This document shows, piece by piece, positions 6,911 to 15,423 of a stretch of 64,000 bases of DNA. Position numbers and translations under genes: made by a program. How positions within the stretch are numbered: position 1 is the stretch's first letter; each line of letters opens with the position of its first letter. Location of the stretch: positions 62,001 through 126,000 of the forward strand of contig NZ_JACVWU010000011.1 in assembly GCF_014596915.1 (NCBI RefSeq). Reading direction: 5' to 3'. Under the pieces are notes generated by a model. The model saw only the letters and a list, made by a program, of their open reading frames with translations. It ran no database searches and had not been told where the DNA came from. Source of the stretch: Streptomyces sp. TRM68416 (lineage in GTDB: Bacteria; Actinomycetota; Actinomycetes; Streptomycetales; Streptomycetaceae).

Positions 6911-9349
6911 TCACTCCCGCACCCGCGCCGCCCGCCGCGCCCCCATCCCGGCCGGAACCACCGTCGCCACCACGGCCAGCAGCGCGCAGACCCCCGTCAC
7001 ACAGCCGATGGCCGCCCACGGAATCCGGATCGGCGTCCACACCGACAGCAGGCCCAGCGCGCTCCACATCCCGAGCAGGTTGAGCGCGGTCACCAGCAGG
7101 CCCAGGACCCCGCCGACCACCACGACCGTCAGCGCCTCCGCGGCCACCAGCCGCAGCACCTGCCAGGTGGTGGCGCCGGCCAGCCGCAGCGCCGCCAGGT
7201 CCCGGACCCGGTCGGAGGACGCCATGACCAGGGTGTTGGCCAGCGAGATGCCGGTGTAGAGGAGGGCGATGCCGAGGACCAGCAGGAAGCCGAGCCGGGT
7301 GGTGTCGTCGGTCTTCGGGTGACTCGCGCGCACCCAGGCGTCCTTGGTGTACACCTGTCCGCCCTCGGCGGCCACCGCCGACCGCAGGGCGGCCGCCACC
7401 GCGGAGGCGTCCGCACTCTCGGCCACGTTCACGTCGACCCGGTCGACCGGGGCCCGCGGGGCGTTGGCGGGGGTGACGTAGACCCCGTTGTCGCCGGTGC
7501 CGACGGACATCACCGCGGCGATCCGCAGCGACTTCCTCGTGCCGTCGCCGAGCCACACGCTCACCCGCTGTCCGACGGTGTGCCGCTCCCACTCCTCGTT
7601 GACGACGATGGAGTCGTCGTCGAGGTCGGTGACGCGGCCCGAGGTCACCGGCAGCCGCACGGTGTCCGCGAGGGTCTTCGGGTCGGCCGCGCGGGCGTCG
7701 GAGCGGATGAGGGCGACGCCCTCCTCCAGGACGTACACGGCGCTCGACGAGGTCGGCGAGACCTCCGCGCCGGGCAGCTTCCGCAGCCGTTCGACCGTGG
7801 CCGCGCCGAAGCCGTCCCCGGCCGGGGATACCACGAAGTCCGCGGCGGTCTGCTCCCGGGTCTCGGTGGCCTTCGCCCCGTTCAGAGTGGCGGTCGCGCC
7901 GAGCAGCGAACCGGCCAGGCCGACCGTGACCAGCACGGGCGCCGCGATCGCGGCCGTACGGCGGACTCCCGCGGCGGCGTTCTCCCGCACCAGCATGCCG
8001 CCCGCGCCCGGGAGTTGGGCCGGCAGCCAGGCGATCAGCCGGGTCAGCGGGCGCACCAGCACCGGCGACAGCAGCGCGGTCGCGGTGATCAGCAGCATGG
8101 GCCGGCTGACGTACGTCTTGCGGTGCAGCAGGTCGCCGGGCTCGGTCAGCAGGGCAAGGCCCAGCGTCACGGCGGCGGTGACCAGCAGGCCCGCGCCGAA
8201 CAGCAGACGGCCCCGGGTCATGGTCCGGCCGTCCACGGACGCCTCGCGCAGCGCCTGCGTGGGCGCGGTCCTCCCGGCCCGCCAGGACGCGGCCACCACC
8301 CCGCACAGCGCCACCAGCAGCCCCGTCCAGAAGGCCATGTGGTACGGCCAGGTGTGGTCGCCGATGGTGAACCAGGCGGGGGCGAGCCCGCCGTCCACCA
8401 CCCACTCGGCGAGGTACGGCGCCGTGTACGCGCCGAGGCCACAGCCCGCCGCCGAGGCCAGGACGCCCACGAGCAGCGCCTCGGCGCACACCGTCCGGCG
8501 GATCTGGCCCGGGGTGGCGCCCGCGGTGCGCAGCAGCCCGAACTCCCTGCGCCGCTGGGCGACGGCGAAGGCGAACGTGGAGGCCACCACGAACACCGAC
8601 ACGAAGCCGCTGACCCCGCCCGCCGTGCCGAACATGGCGTTCATCGCGGTCAGCGCCTCGCTGTCCCGGTCGGGGTCGGCATCCGCGTACCGCCGGTCCG
8701 GGCCCGTGAGCACCTCGGCGCCGGAGTCGCCGACCGCGTCGCGCACCGCCGCCGCGTCCGCGTCCACCACCAACCGGGTGCTGACCGGGGCGAGTTCGGC
8801 GGCCCGCGCGTCGGTGTGGAAGACGGCGTTCTCGAAGCCGAGTCCGCCGACGGTGCCGACGACCCGCACGGTGCCGGACCCGGTGCGCAGCTCCTTGCCG
8901 ACCGTCGTCCAGTCGCCGCTGACGACCACCTCGTCGGCCGCCTCGGGCGCGCGTCCGTCGGTCAGCCGGTACGGCGCGAAGGCCGCCGTGGACCAGGGGT
9001 GGCCCACGAGGTCACCGGGCCCGTCCTCGACGTGTACGGCGTAGGAGCGGTCCTCGGTGACGGTGCCGAGCTCGCGCAGCGCGGCGACCGTGGCGGCCGG
9101 CACCGGATTGGGCTGCTCCAGCCTCTGCTCGCGGTCGCCGACCGGGGTCGGCACGCTCAGGGTGGCCTTGCCCTGCACCACGACCGGGGCTGCCGCGAAC
9201 CGCTCGGGCTGCCGCTCGGGCGCGTCCAGGGAGGAGGCGAGGGCCAGCCCCATCACGGCGATCAGCGCGACGCCGAGCGACAGTGCGACGAAGCTGCCGG
9301 CGAAGGTGACCCAGCGGGTGCGCAGGGTGCGCAGGGCGATGCTCAGCAC
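6911..9349 (-). CDS. FtsX-family ABC transporter permease
   Basis: This 812-residue permease starts MLSIALRTLRTRWVTFAGSF, the usual first helix of MacB/FtsX permeases. A large extracytoplasmic domain follows, then two blocks of three or four helices (VFVVASTFAFAVAQRRREFG and the C-terminal LAALRLAGATTWQVLRLVA), each with the FtsX coupling motif. The duplicated architecture is typical of actinobacterial antibiotic or lipoprotein exporters. The GTG start at 9349 overlaps the end of the ATPase gene by 7 bases, so they are translationally coupled. The linked two-component system suggests induction by envelope stress or an antibiotic. Confidence 0.92.
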   Translation of the reverse strand: MLSIALRTLRTRWVTFAGSFVALSLGVALIAVMGLALASSLDAPERQPERFAAAPVVVQGKATLSVPTPVGDREQRLEQPNPVPAATVAALRELGTVTEDRSYAVHVEDGPGDLVGHPWSTAAFAPYRLTDGRAPEAADEVVVSGDWTTVGKELRTGSGTVRVVGTVGGLGFENAVFHTDARAAELAPVSTRLVVDADAAAVRDAVGDSGAEVLTGPDRRYADADPDRDSEALTAMNAMFGTAGGVSGFVSVFVVASTFAFAVAQRRREFGLLRTAGATPGQIRRTVCAEALLVGVLASAAGCGLGAYTAPYLAEWVVDGGLAPAWFTIGDHTWPYHMAFWTGLLVALCGVVAASWRAGRTAPTQALREASVDGRTMTRGRLLFGAGLLVTAAVTLGLALLTEPGDLLHRKTYVSRPMLLITATALLSPVLVRPLTRLIAWLPAQLPGAGGMLVRENAAAGVRRTAAIAAPVLVTVGLAGSLLGATATLNGAKATETREQTAADFVVSPAGDGFGAATVERLRKLPGAEVSPTSSSAVYVLEEGVALIRSDARAADPKTLADTVRLPVTSGRVTDLDDDSIVVNEEWERHTVGQRVSVWLGDGTRKSLRIAAVMSVGTGDNGVYVTPANAPRAPVDRVDVNVAESADASAVAAALRSAVAAEGGQVYTKDAWVRASHPKTDDTTRLGFLLVLGIALLYTGISLANTLVMASSDRVRDLAALRLAGATTWQVLRLVAAEALTVVVVGGVLGLLVTALNLLGMWSALGLLSVWTPIRIPWAAIGCVTGVCALLAVVATVVPAGMGARRAARVRE

Positions 9350-10080
9350 GGAACGGCCTCCAGCCCGGTCATCCGGGCGGCGATGTCGCCGGCCGAGGCG
9401 TCGGCCAACTCGCCGTTGACGCGCCCGTCGACGAGGAAGACCACGCGGTCCGCGTAGGAGGCGGCCACCGGGTCGTGGGTCACCATGATGATCGTCCGGC
9501 CCTCGGCGTCGACCATGCCGCGCAGCAGCGTCAGCACCTCGCGGCCGGTCCGCGAGTCCAGGGCGCCGGTCGGCTCGTCGCCGAACAGCACCTCGGGGCG
9601 GGTGATCAGGGCGCGGGCCAGGGCCACCCGCTGCTGCTGGCCGCCGGACAGCTCCGACGGGCGGTGTCCCGCCCGGTCGCCGAGACCGACCTGCGCCAGC
9701 ACCTCACGCACCCGGCCCCGCCGGGGGCGTCGGCCGGCCAGCCGCAGGGGCAGGGCCACGTTCTGTTCGGCGGTCAGCGACGGCAGCAGGTTGAAGGCCT
9801 GGAACACGAAGCCGATGCGTTCCCGGCGCAGCAGCGTCAGCCGGGTCTCGCTCAGCTCGGTCAGCTCGGTCTCGCCGACGGTGATCGAGCCCGAGGTGGG
9901 CCGGTCCAGTCCGGCGGCGCACTGCAGCAGGGTCGACTTGCCGGAGCCGGAGGGGCCCATGACGGCGGTGAAGGTGCCCCGGGGAAAGGCGAGGGAGACC
10001 TGGTCGAGCGCGGTGACACGGCTGCCGCCCGACCCGTACTCCCGGCTCACGGAGCGCAGTTGGATCGCGTTGTCGGTCAT
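9343..10080 (-). CDS. ABC transporter ATPase, MacB/LolD type
   Basis: The 245-residue ATPase has Walker A GPSGSGKST, the Q-loop in FVFQAFNLLPSLT, the signature LSGGQQQRVALARAL and Walker B VLFGDEPTGALD, followed by the switch His in MVTHD. The sequence is typical of the MacB/LolD subfamily that partners FtsX permeases. I chose ATG 10080 (MTDNAIQLRSVSREY) because homology starts there; the longer frame runs into a repeat-rich promoter region. It is the first gene of a two-gene operon divergent from a sensor kinase. Confidence 0.93.
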   Translation of the reverse strand: MTDNAIQLRSVSREYGSGGSRVTALDQVSLAFPRGTFTAVMGPSGSGKSTLLQCAAGLDRPTSGSITVGETELTELSETRLTLLRRERIGFVFQAFNLLPSLTAEQNVALPLRLAGRRPRRGRVREVLAQVGLGDRAGHRPSELSGGQQQRVALARALITRPEVLFGDEPTGALDSRTGREVLTLLRGMVDAEGRTIIMVTHDPVAASYADRVVFLVDGRVNGELADASAGDIAARMTGLEAVPC

Positions 10081-10105
10081 CTGGTCCTGAGCCCCTGCCC
10101 GTTGG

Positions 10106-10137
10106 TGTCCATTGGTGACCATTTATGTCCATTGGTG
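10106..10137. promoter_or_regulatory. Two direct repeats TGTCCATTGGTG spaced 20 bp, possible response-regulator site
   Basis: The 12-mer TGTCCATTGGTG occurs at 10106-10117 and 10126-10137, a period of two helical turns; a partial copy (TTGGTGTCC) precedes them. They lie 26-57 bp upstream of the ATPase start in the spacer shared with the histidine kinase gene. NarL-type regulators often bind repeated sites of this type. Confidence 0.5.
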
Positions 10138-10323
10138 TCGGTCCTCCCGCGCACCGGGGCGGGCGGGACGGAGATAGTGGTCGGTGGGGATGAACACGAA
10201 AGCGCGTGAGGACCCTCCGGCGCAGTGCGGCAGAGGCGAGACTCGGGGTAGGGCCAGGCATACCCCCGGTCCGCCACCTGGACCGATGGCACCACCCCGG
10301 CCGCCCCTTCTACGGTGATCCGC

Positions 10324-11610
10324 ATGCACCCTCGCACTGTGTGGCAGGCCATGGCCCGCCCGGGCTTCCTGCTGTCGCCGTGGCCCTGGCGTGCCGTCGT
10401 GTACCTCCTGACGGGCGTTCTGGCCGGTCTCGCCGTCCTCGTGTCGCTGGTGACCCTGGTGGCGGTCGGCGGGGTCCTGGCGATCGTCCTGGTCGGTCTG
10501 CCCCTGCTGGCCGTGACGGCGCTGGCCGGTGTGCCCGTGGCCGCCGTCGAGCGGCGCAGGCTGCGGCTGATCGACCGCGACCCGGCCCACGGCAGTCACG
10601 CCGAGCCCGCCGAACCGGGACTGTGGTGCTGGTTCACCACTCGCCTGCGCGAGCAGCCGACCTGGCGGGAACTCGGCTACACGCTGCTCTTCGCGGGCCT
10701 GTTGTGGCCCGCCGAGGCCCTCGTCGTCACCGTCGCCCTGCTCTTTCCGGTGTCGATGGTGGCCACCCCGCTGCTGCTGGCCACCGTCGGCGGCGGCGAG
10801 GAGACCAAGGTGCTCAAGCAGTGGACGGTCACCGACTGGCCCACCGCCTTCGGCGTCGCCGTGCTCGGCGTCCTCCTGCTGGCCGCCGGCGCCTACGTCC
10901 TCGCGGTCACCGCCGGCGCCCGCGCCGAACTGACCCGCCTGCTCATCGCCCCCCGCGACGCCGGACTCGGCGAGAAGGTCGTCGAACTCGCCCGCTCCCG
11001 CGTCCGGTTGGTCGACGCCTTCGAGGCCGAGCGGCGCCGCATCGAGCGCGATCTGCACGACGGCGCCCAGCAACGCCTGGTCGCCCTCACCATGACCCTC
11101 GGCCTGGCCCGCCTCGACGCCCCGCCCGGCCCGCTCGCCGACCAGCTCGCCAAGGCCCACGACGAGGCGGGCAGAGCCCTTGCGGAGCTGCGTGAACTCG
11201 TCCACGGCATCCACCCCAAGGTGCTCGCCGACTACGGCCTCGGCGCGGCCGTCGCCGATGCGGCAGACCGCAGCGCGGTGCCCGTCGACGTCGACCTCGA
11301 CCTGCCCGGACGGCTGCCCCAAGCGGTGGAGAGCGCCGCCTACTTCGTCGTCTGCGAGGCCCTCGCCAACGTCGCCAAGCACAGCGGCGCCACCCGCGCC
11401 GCGGTCAGCGGCGGCCATGCCGAGGGGCGCCTCGTGCTCCGGGTCCACGACGACGGGCACGGCGGCGCCGACGTCGAACGCGGCAGCGGACTGACCGGTC
11501 TCGCCGACCGCGTCTCCGTCCTCGATGGCAGACTCTCCCTGTCCAGTCCGCCGGGCGGACCGACCCTGTTGCGTGTGGAGATTCCTTGCGAGTGGACCGA
11601 GGCGGCCTGA
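10324..11610 (+). CDS. NarL-type sensor histidine kinase
   Basis: The kinase has about 428 residues: an N-terminal membrane sensor with four to five helices (the LLTGVLAGLAVLVSLVTLVA region onward), then a HisKA_3 dimerisation domain with the phospho-acceptor His in RRIERDLHDGAQQRLVALTM, and a HATPase with N-box EALANVAKHSGATRA and G-box GSGLTGLADRV. ATG 10324 is chosen; GTG 10315 in frame is possible. It overlaps its response regulator gene and is divergent from the ABC exporter it probably controls. Confidence 0.93.
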   Translation: MHPRTVWQAMARPGFLLSPWPWRAVVYLLTGVLAGLAVLVSLVTLVAVGGVLAIVLVGLPLLAVTALAGVPVAAVERRRLRLIDRDPAHGSHAEPAEPGLWCWFTTRLREQPTWRELGYTLLFAGLLWPAEALVVTVALLFPVSMVATPLLLATVGGGEETKVLKQWTVTDWPTAFGVAVLGVLLLAAGAYVLAVTAGARAELTRLLIAPRDAGLGEKVVELARSRVRLVDAFEAERRRIERDLHDGAQQRLVALTMTLGLARLDAPPGPLADQLAKAHDEAGRALAELRELVHGIHPKVLADYGLGAAVADAADRSAVPVDVDLDLPGRLPQAVESAAYFVVCEALANVAKHSGATRAAVSGGHAEGRLVLRVHDDGHGGADVERGSGLTGLADRVSVLDGRLSLSSPPGGPTLLRVEIPCEWTEAA

Positions 11611-12263
11611 CGCGCCGATCGCTCCGGGTGGTTCTGGCCGAGGACAGCGTCCTGCTGCGCGAAGGCCTCATCGGCCTGCTCGGCCGCTGCGGCCACGAGG
11701 TGGTGGCGGCCGTAGGCGACGCGACGGCCCTGGTCGCCGCCGTCGAGGAGCACGAACCCGACATCGTCGTCACCGACGTACGCATGCCGCCCGGCTTCCA
11801 GGACGAGGGCCTGCACGCGGCGGTCGCCCTGCGCGAGAAGCGGCCCGCCCTGCCCGTCCTGGTCCTCAGCCAGTACGTGCAGCGGGCCTACGCCGCCGAT
11901 CTGCTCGACTCCGGCGGCGGCTCCGGCGTCGGCTACCTGTTGAAGGACCGCGTCGGTCAGGTCGCGGAGTTCGTCGACGCGCTGAGCGAGGTCGCCGACG
12001 GCGGCACCGTCGTGGACCCCGAGGTCGTACGGCAGTTGCTGCGCCGGCGCCGCGACCCGCTGGAGCGGCTCACGCCGCGCGAACGCGAGGTGCTCGCGCT
12101 CGTCGCGGAGGGCAAGTCCAACGCCGCCGTCGCCAAGGCCCTGGTCGTCTCCGAGGCCGCCGTCGGCAAGCACATCGGCTCGATCCTCGCCAAGCTGGAC
12201 CTGCCCCCGGCCGAGGAGACCCACCGCCGGGTCCTGGCGGTGCTGGCCTACCTCCGGGCCTGA
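11586..12263 (+). CDS. NarL/LuxR-family response regulator
   Basis: The receiver domain carries the acidic pair in VVLAEDSVLLREGL, the phospho-acceptor in PDIVVTDVRMPP and the Lys in GYLLKDR. A C-terminal LuxR helix-turn-helix reads LTPREREVLALVAEGKSN...AVGKHIGSILAKLDL. The start could be TTG 11586 (5 bases after GGAG) or GTG 11592 (11 bases after); both lie inside the end of the kinase gene, so the pair is coupled. It is the likely regulator of the divergent exporter. Confidence 0.92.
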   Translation: MRVDRGGLTRRSLRVVLAEDSVLLREGLIGLLGRCGHEVVAAVGDATALVAAVEEHEPDIVVTDVRMPPGFQDEGLHAAVALREKRPALPVLVLSQYVQRAYAADLLDSGGGSGVGYLLKDRVGQVAEFVDALSEVADGGTVVDPEVVRQLLRRRRDPLERLTPREREVLALVAEGKSNAAVAKALVVSEAAVGKHIGSILAKLDLPPAEETHRRVLAVLAYLRA

Positions 12264-12375
12264 CGCGGGAGGCCGTACAGGCCGTATAGACGGCGCATCA
12301 ACCCCGTGGCGGACGCTGACGCCGCTCCGAGCGACCCCCGCCGGAGCGAGCAGCGCTCCCCACGGAGGACACCCC

Positions 12376-12831
12376 ATGCGCCGTCGTACCGCAGCCGCGT
12401 CCCTGGCCACCGCCATGCTCGCGCTGACCGCCGCCCTGCTGCCCGCCACGGAGGCCGCCGCCGCGCCCGCCGACAAGAACGCGGTCCTCAGCGACTGGAC
12501 GCAGACCGGCGCCACCAGCTACAACGCCTTCTTCGCGGCCCGCGCCGACCGGGGTGCCTGGAGCTCCTACGGTTTCGACTGGTCCACCGACCACTGCACC
12601 ACCTCGCCGGACAACCCCTTCGGCTTCCCCTTCGCCAACGCCTGCGTCCGCCACGACTTCGGCTACCGCAACTACAAGGCGGCCGGCACCTTCGACGCCC
12701 ACAAGTCCCGCCTGGACGACGCCTTCCACGCCGATCTCAAGCGCGTGTGTGCCACCTACTCGGGCCTGAAGAAGACCTCCTGCGACGCGACCGCCTGGAC
12801 CTACTACCAGGCGGTCGACAAGCTCGGCTAG
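12376..12831 (+). CDS. Secreted prokaryotic phospholipase A2
   Basis: The 151-residue precursor has a signal peptide ending at AAAAPA and a mature domain matching the Streptomyces violaceoruber-type phospholipase A2. The active-site His-Asp pair lies in CVRHDFGYRNYKAAG, and four Cys (two pairs in DHCTTS/ANACVRH and RVCATY/TSCDAT) can form the two expected disulfides. The enzyme hydrolyses the sn-2 ester of phospholipids outside the cell with calcium. GGAGGA lies 8 bases before ATG 12376. It ends 7 bp before the convergent acetyltransferase gene. Confidence 0.93.
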   Translation: MRRRTAAASLATAMLALTAALLPATEAAAAPADKNAVLSDWTQTGATSYNAFFAARADRGAWSSYGFDWSTDHCTTSPDNPFGFPFANACVRHDFGYRNYKAAGTFDAHKSRLDDAFHADLKRVCATYSGLKKTSCDATAWTYYQAVDKLG

Positions 12832-12838
12832 GCCGCGG

Positions 12839-13318
12839 TTAGGCCAGCGGCTTCGCGAAGCAGCGGCTCAGTTCGTGGAAGCGGTAGTAGCCGAACTTCG
12901 TGCACGGCTCGTAGCCGCTGGAGGTGTACAGGCCGATCGCCTCCGGCTGCTGCACCCCGGTCTCCAGCACCATGCGGGTACGGCCCGCCGCGCGCGCGTC
13001 GTCCTCCAGGGCGGCCAGCAGCCGGCGGGCCAGGCCAAGGCCGCGCATCTCCTTGATCACGAACATCCGCTTGAGCTCGGCGTCGCCGTCCTCGTTGCCC
13101 TCGCCGTTGTGGTCCTGCCGGCGCCAGCCGCCGGTGGCCACGGCCCGGCCCAGCTCGTCGTACGCGACGAGGTACACCCCGTTGGGCGGTTCGAAGTCGG
13201 CCGGTGCGAGCTCGGTGGCGTCGCCGCCGTCTCCGTAGCGCTCGTGGTACTCGGCCTGGACCTCGGCGTCGAGCTTGACGGCGTCGGGGTGGTCGAAGGA
13301 AACGCGACGTATGTGCAT
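12839..13318 (-). CDS. GNAT-family N-acetyltransferase
   Basis: The 159-residue product has the GNAT fold with the acetyl-CoA loop in KRMFVIKEMRGLGLARRLL (the R/Q-x-x-G-x-G/A motif), followed by RMVLETGVQQPEAIGLYTSSGY. The substrate is not predictable. It is divergent from the exonuclease III gene with a 71-bp spacer. Confidence 0.85.
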   Translation of the reverse strand: MHIRRVSFDHPDAVKLDAEVQAEYHERYGDGGDATELAPADFEPPNGVYLVAYDELGRAVATGGWRRQDHNGEGNEDGDAELKRMFVIKEMRGLGLARRLLAALEDDARAAGRTRMVLETGVQQPEAIGLYTSSGYEPCTKFGYYRFHELSRCFAKPLA

Positions 13319-13389
13319 GCACCAAACCGTACATCTATTCGACAGGGCGGAGATTTAGACTCTGTCCAGCCTACGGGTATCGTGCCCGG

Positions 13390-14193
13390 GTGCTCACTGT
13401 GACCTCTGTGAATGTGAACGGGCTGCGTGCCGCCGCGAAGAAGGGCTTCGTGGAGTGGCTCGCCGCGACCGAGGCCGATGTCCTGTGCCTGCAGGAGGTG
13501 CGCGCCGAGCCGCACCAGCTGCCCGACGAGGCCGGCGCCCCGGACGGGTGGCACGTCGTGCACGCGCCCGCCGCCGCCAAGGGGCGCGCCGGCGTCTCCC
13601 TCTACACCCGCCGCGAGCCCGACCGCGTCCAGGTCGGCTTCGGCTCGGCGGAGTTCGACACCAGCGGCCGCTACGTCGAGGCCGACCTGCCCGGCGTCAC
13701 CGTCGCCTCCCTCTACCTGCCCTCCGGCGAGGTCGGTACCGAGCGCCAGGACGAGAAGATCCGCTTCATGGACGAGTTCCTCGCCTACCTGAAGGACCTG
13801 CGCCGGCGGGCCGCCGCCGACGGCCGCGAGGTCGTCGTCTGCGGCGACTGGAACATCGCCCACCAGCAGGCCGACCTGAAGAACTGGCGCGCCAACCAGA
13901 AGAGCTCCGGCTTCCTGCCGGAGGAGCGGGCCTGGCTGACCCGGGTCTTCGACGAGGCCGAGGGCGGCTACGTCGACGTGGTGCGGGCGCTCCATCCGGA
14001 CGTGGCGGGCCCCTACTCGTGGTGGTCGTACCGGGGGCGTGCCTTCGACAACGACTCCGGCTGGCGCATCGACCTCGCGGTCGCGACCCCGGGGCTGGCC
14101 GAGCGTGCGGTCAAGGCGTACGTGGAGCGCGCCGCCAGCCACGAGGAGCGCTGGTCGGACCACGCTCCGGTGACGGTGGTCTTCGGGACGTGA
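13390..14193 (+). CDS. xth: Exodeoxyribonuclease III / AP endonuclease
   Basis: The 267-residue protein is a full-length ExoIII-family nuclease. Metal and catalytic residues are seen in SVNVNGLRAA (Asn), LCLQEVRA (Glu), GDWNIAH (Asp/Asn) and the terminal RIDLAVAT and SDHAPV (Asp-His). It repairs abasic sites in DNA. GTG 13390 has no clear ribosome site and a TAGACT-like -10 element lies about 30 bp upstream, so a short-leader transcript is possible. A bidirectional terminator follows. Confidence 0.92.
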   Translation: MLTVTSVNVNGLRAAAKKGFVEWLAATEADVLCLQEVRAEPHQLPDEAGAPDGWHVVHAPAAAKGRAGVSLYTRREPDRVQVGFGSAEFDTSGRYVEADLPGVTVASLYLPSGEVGTERQDEKIRFMDEFLAYLKDLRRRAAADGREVVVCGDWNIAHQQADLKNWRANQKSSGFLPEERAWLTRVFDEAEGGYVDVVRALHPDVAGPYSWWSYRGRAFDNDSGWRIDLAVATPGLAERAVKAYVERAASHEERWSDHAPVTVVFGT

Positions 14194-14197
14194 CGCG

Positions 14198-14234
14198 CGT
14201 GCGGGGTGCCCCGGAAGGGAGGGCACCCCGCACG
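14198..14234. terminator. Bidirectional terminator, 14-bp perfect stem
   Basis: CGTGCGGGGTGCCC pairs with GGGCACCCCGCACG around a 9-base loop, between the convergent xth and small hydrophilic protein genes. Confidence 0.9.
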
Positions 14235-14261
14235 ACGAAGGGGATCGGTCGAGCGCCGCGG

Positions 14262-14447
14262 CTACGCGTCGTAGTCCTGGTCGAACCGGTCCTGCTCCTC
14301 CTGGCGCATGCGCTCGGTCTCGTCGTCACGCTGCTGACCGCGCTGCTGGCCGCGCTGCTGGGCCTTCTCCTTGGCCTGCTCCGCCTTCTGCTTGGCCTGC
14401 TGCTGCCACTGCTCGGCCTTGTCCTGGAACTGGTCCTTCATACCCAT
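14262..14447 (-). CDS. Small Gln/Glu/Lys-rich coiled-coil protein
   Basis: The 61-residue product (MGMKDQFQDKAEQWQQQAKQ at the start) is built almost entirely of Gln, Lys, Glu, Arg and Asp with Ala spacing, and includes the repeat RGQQRGQQR. GGGAG lies 9 bases before ATG 14447. Small hydrophilic proteins like this are common in Streptomyces; the CsbD-like stress proteins look similar, but I see no firm motif. Function is unknown. Confidence 0.75.
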   Translation of the reverse strand: MGMKDQFQDKAEQWQQQAKQKAEQAKEKAQQRGQQRGQQRDDETERMRQEEQDRFDQDYDA

Positions 14448-14538
14448 GTGGGTTCACTCCCGTGGTGGGTGAGGGGGGATGAGCCCCGTGCCGGGGCCTC
14501 GACCAGACTCACACGCGGGGACAGAGCGCGCATTTCGA

Positions 14539-15423
14539 TCAACTACGCTGCGTAGCGCGGGTTTCCTCGTCCGCCGCCCCGCCCGCGCCGACCAGCCCGA
14601 TGCGCATCCCGTCCAGGCGCTCCCCGAACCGCCGCACCTCCCGCTGTCCGACCGTGCCGATCAGCCCCGGCAGATACCCGCGCACCCCCTGCATCCCGCG
14701 CAGCCACCACTGCCCGTACACATGGCTCGACCGCCGCTCGATGCCGGCCACGATCCGGTCGACCGCCGGGCCCAGCGGATAGGTCTTGTTGGCGGGCCAG
14801 GGCAGCCGCTGCCTCAGTTCGCGCATGACGTCGTCCTGGTCGGCCCCGCGCACCATGTCGGTGTCGGTCCAGGACAGGTACCCCACGCCGACCCGCACGC
14901 CCTTGTGGCCGACCTCGGCGCGCAGGCTGTGCGCGTAGGCCTCCACTCCGGACTTGGAGGCGCAGTACGCGGTCATCATCGGCGCCGGGGTGATGGCGGC
15001 CAGCGACGCGATCTGGAGCAGGTAGCCGCGGCTCTCCATCAGCACCGGCAGGAAGGCGCGGGCGGTCACCGCCGAGCCGATCAGGTTGACCTCGATCACC
15101 CGCCGCCAGGCGTCCGGGTCGGAGTCCACGAACGGACCGCCGGTCGCCACACCGGCGTTGGCGACGACGATGTCGACCTTCCCGAAGCGTTCCTTGACCT
15201 CCCGCGCCACCCGCGCCATCGCCTCGTGGTCGGTGACGTCGGCGTGCCAGTGGTCGCTGTCGCTGTGCAGCCGCTCGGAGACCTGCTTCAGCGCGTCCGG
15301 CTCCAGGCCGACCAGCGCCACCTTGGCGCCGCGCGCGGAGAGCTTGCGGGCGAGGAGTTCGCCCACGCCCCGCGCGGCGCCGGTGACGACGGCGACCTGT
15401 CCTTCGAGGCTCACCCTGCTCAT
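14539..15423 (-). CDS. Short-chain dehydrogenase/reductase
   Basis: The 294-residue protein is a classical SDR: NAD(P) site TGAARGVG, structural NAG motif in VVANAGVA, catalytic Ser in IASLAA and Tyr/Lys in YCASKSG. Its ATG overlaps the hydrolase stop by four bases (ATGA), so it is the third gene of a coupled operon with a Baeyer-Villiger monooxygenase and an alpha/beta hydrolase. A likely job is interconversion of an alcohol and the ketone that the monooxygenase oxidises. Confidence 0.9.
   Translation of the reverse strand: MSRVSLEGQVAVVTGAARGVGELLARKLSARGAKVALVGLEPDALKQVSERLHSDSDHWHADVTDHEAMARVAREVKERFGKVDIVVANAGVATGGPFVDSDPDAWRRVIEVNLIGSAVTARAFLPVLMESRGYLLQIASLAAITPAPMMTAYCASKSGVEAYAHSLRAEVGHKGVRVGVGYLSWTDTDMVRGADQDDVMRELRQRLPWPANKTYPLGPAVDRIVAGIERRSSHVYGQWWLRGMQGVRGYLPGLIGTVGQREVRRFGERLDGMRIGLVGAGGAADEETRATQRS

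Noticed and set aside
6719..9457. Long + strand frame of 912 codons antisense to the ABC permease
   Set aside because: It is a shadow of the permease gene; its composition (Gly/Arg/His/Gln) and lack of motifs are typical of antisense frames in high-GC DNA.
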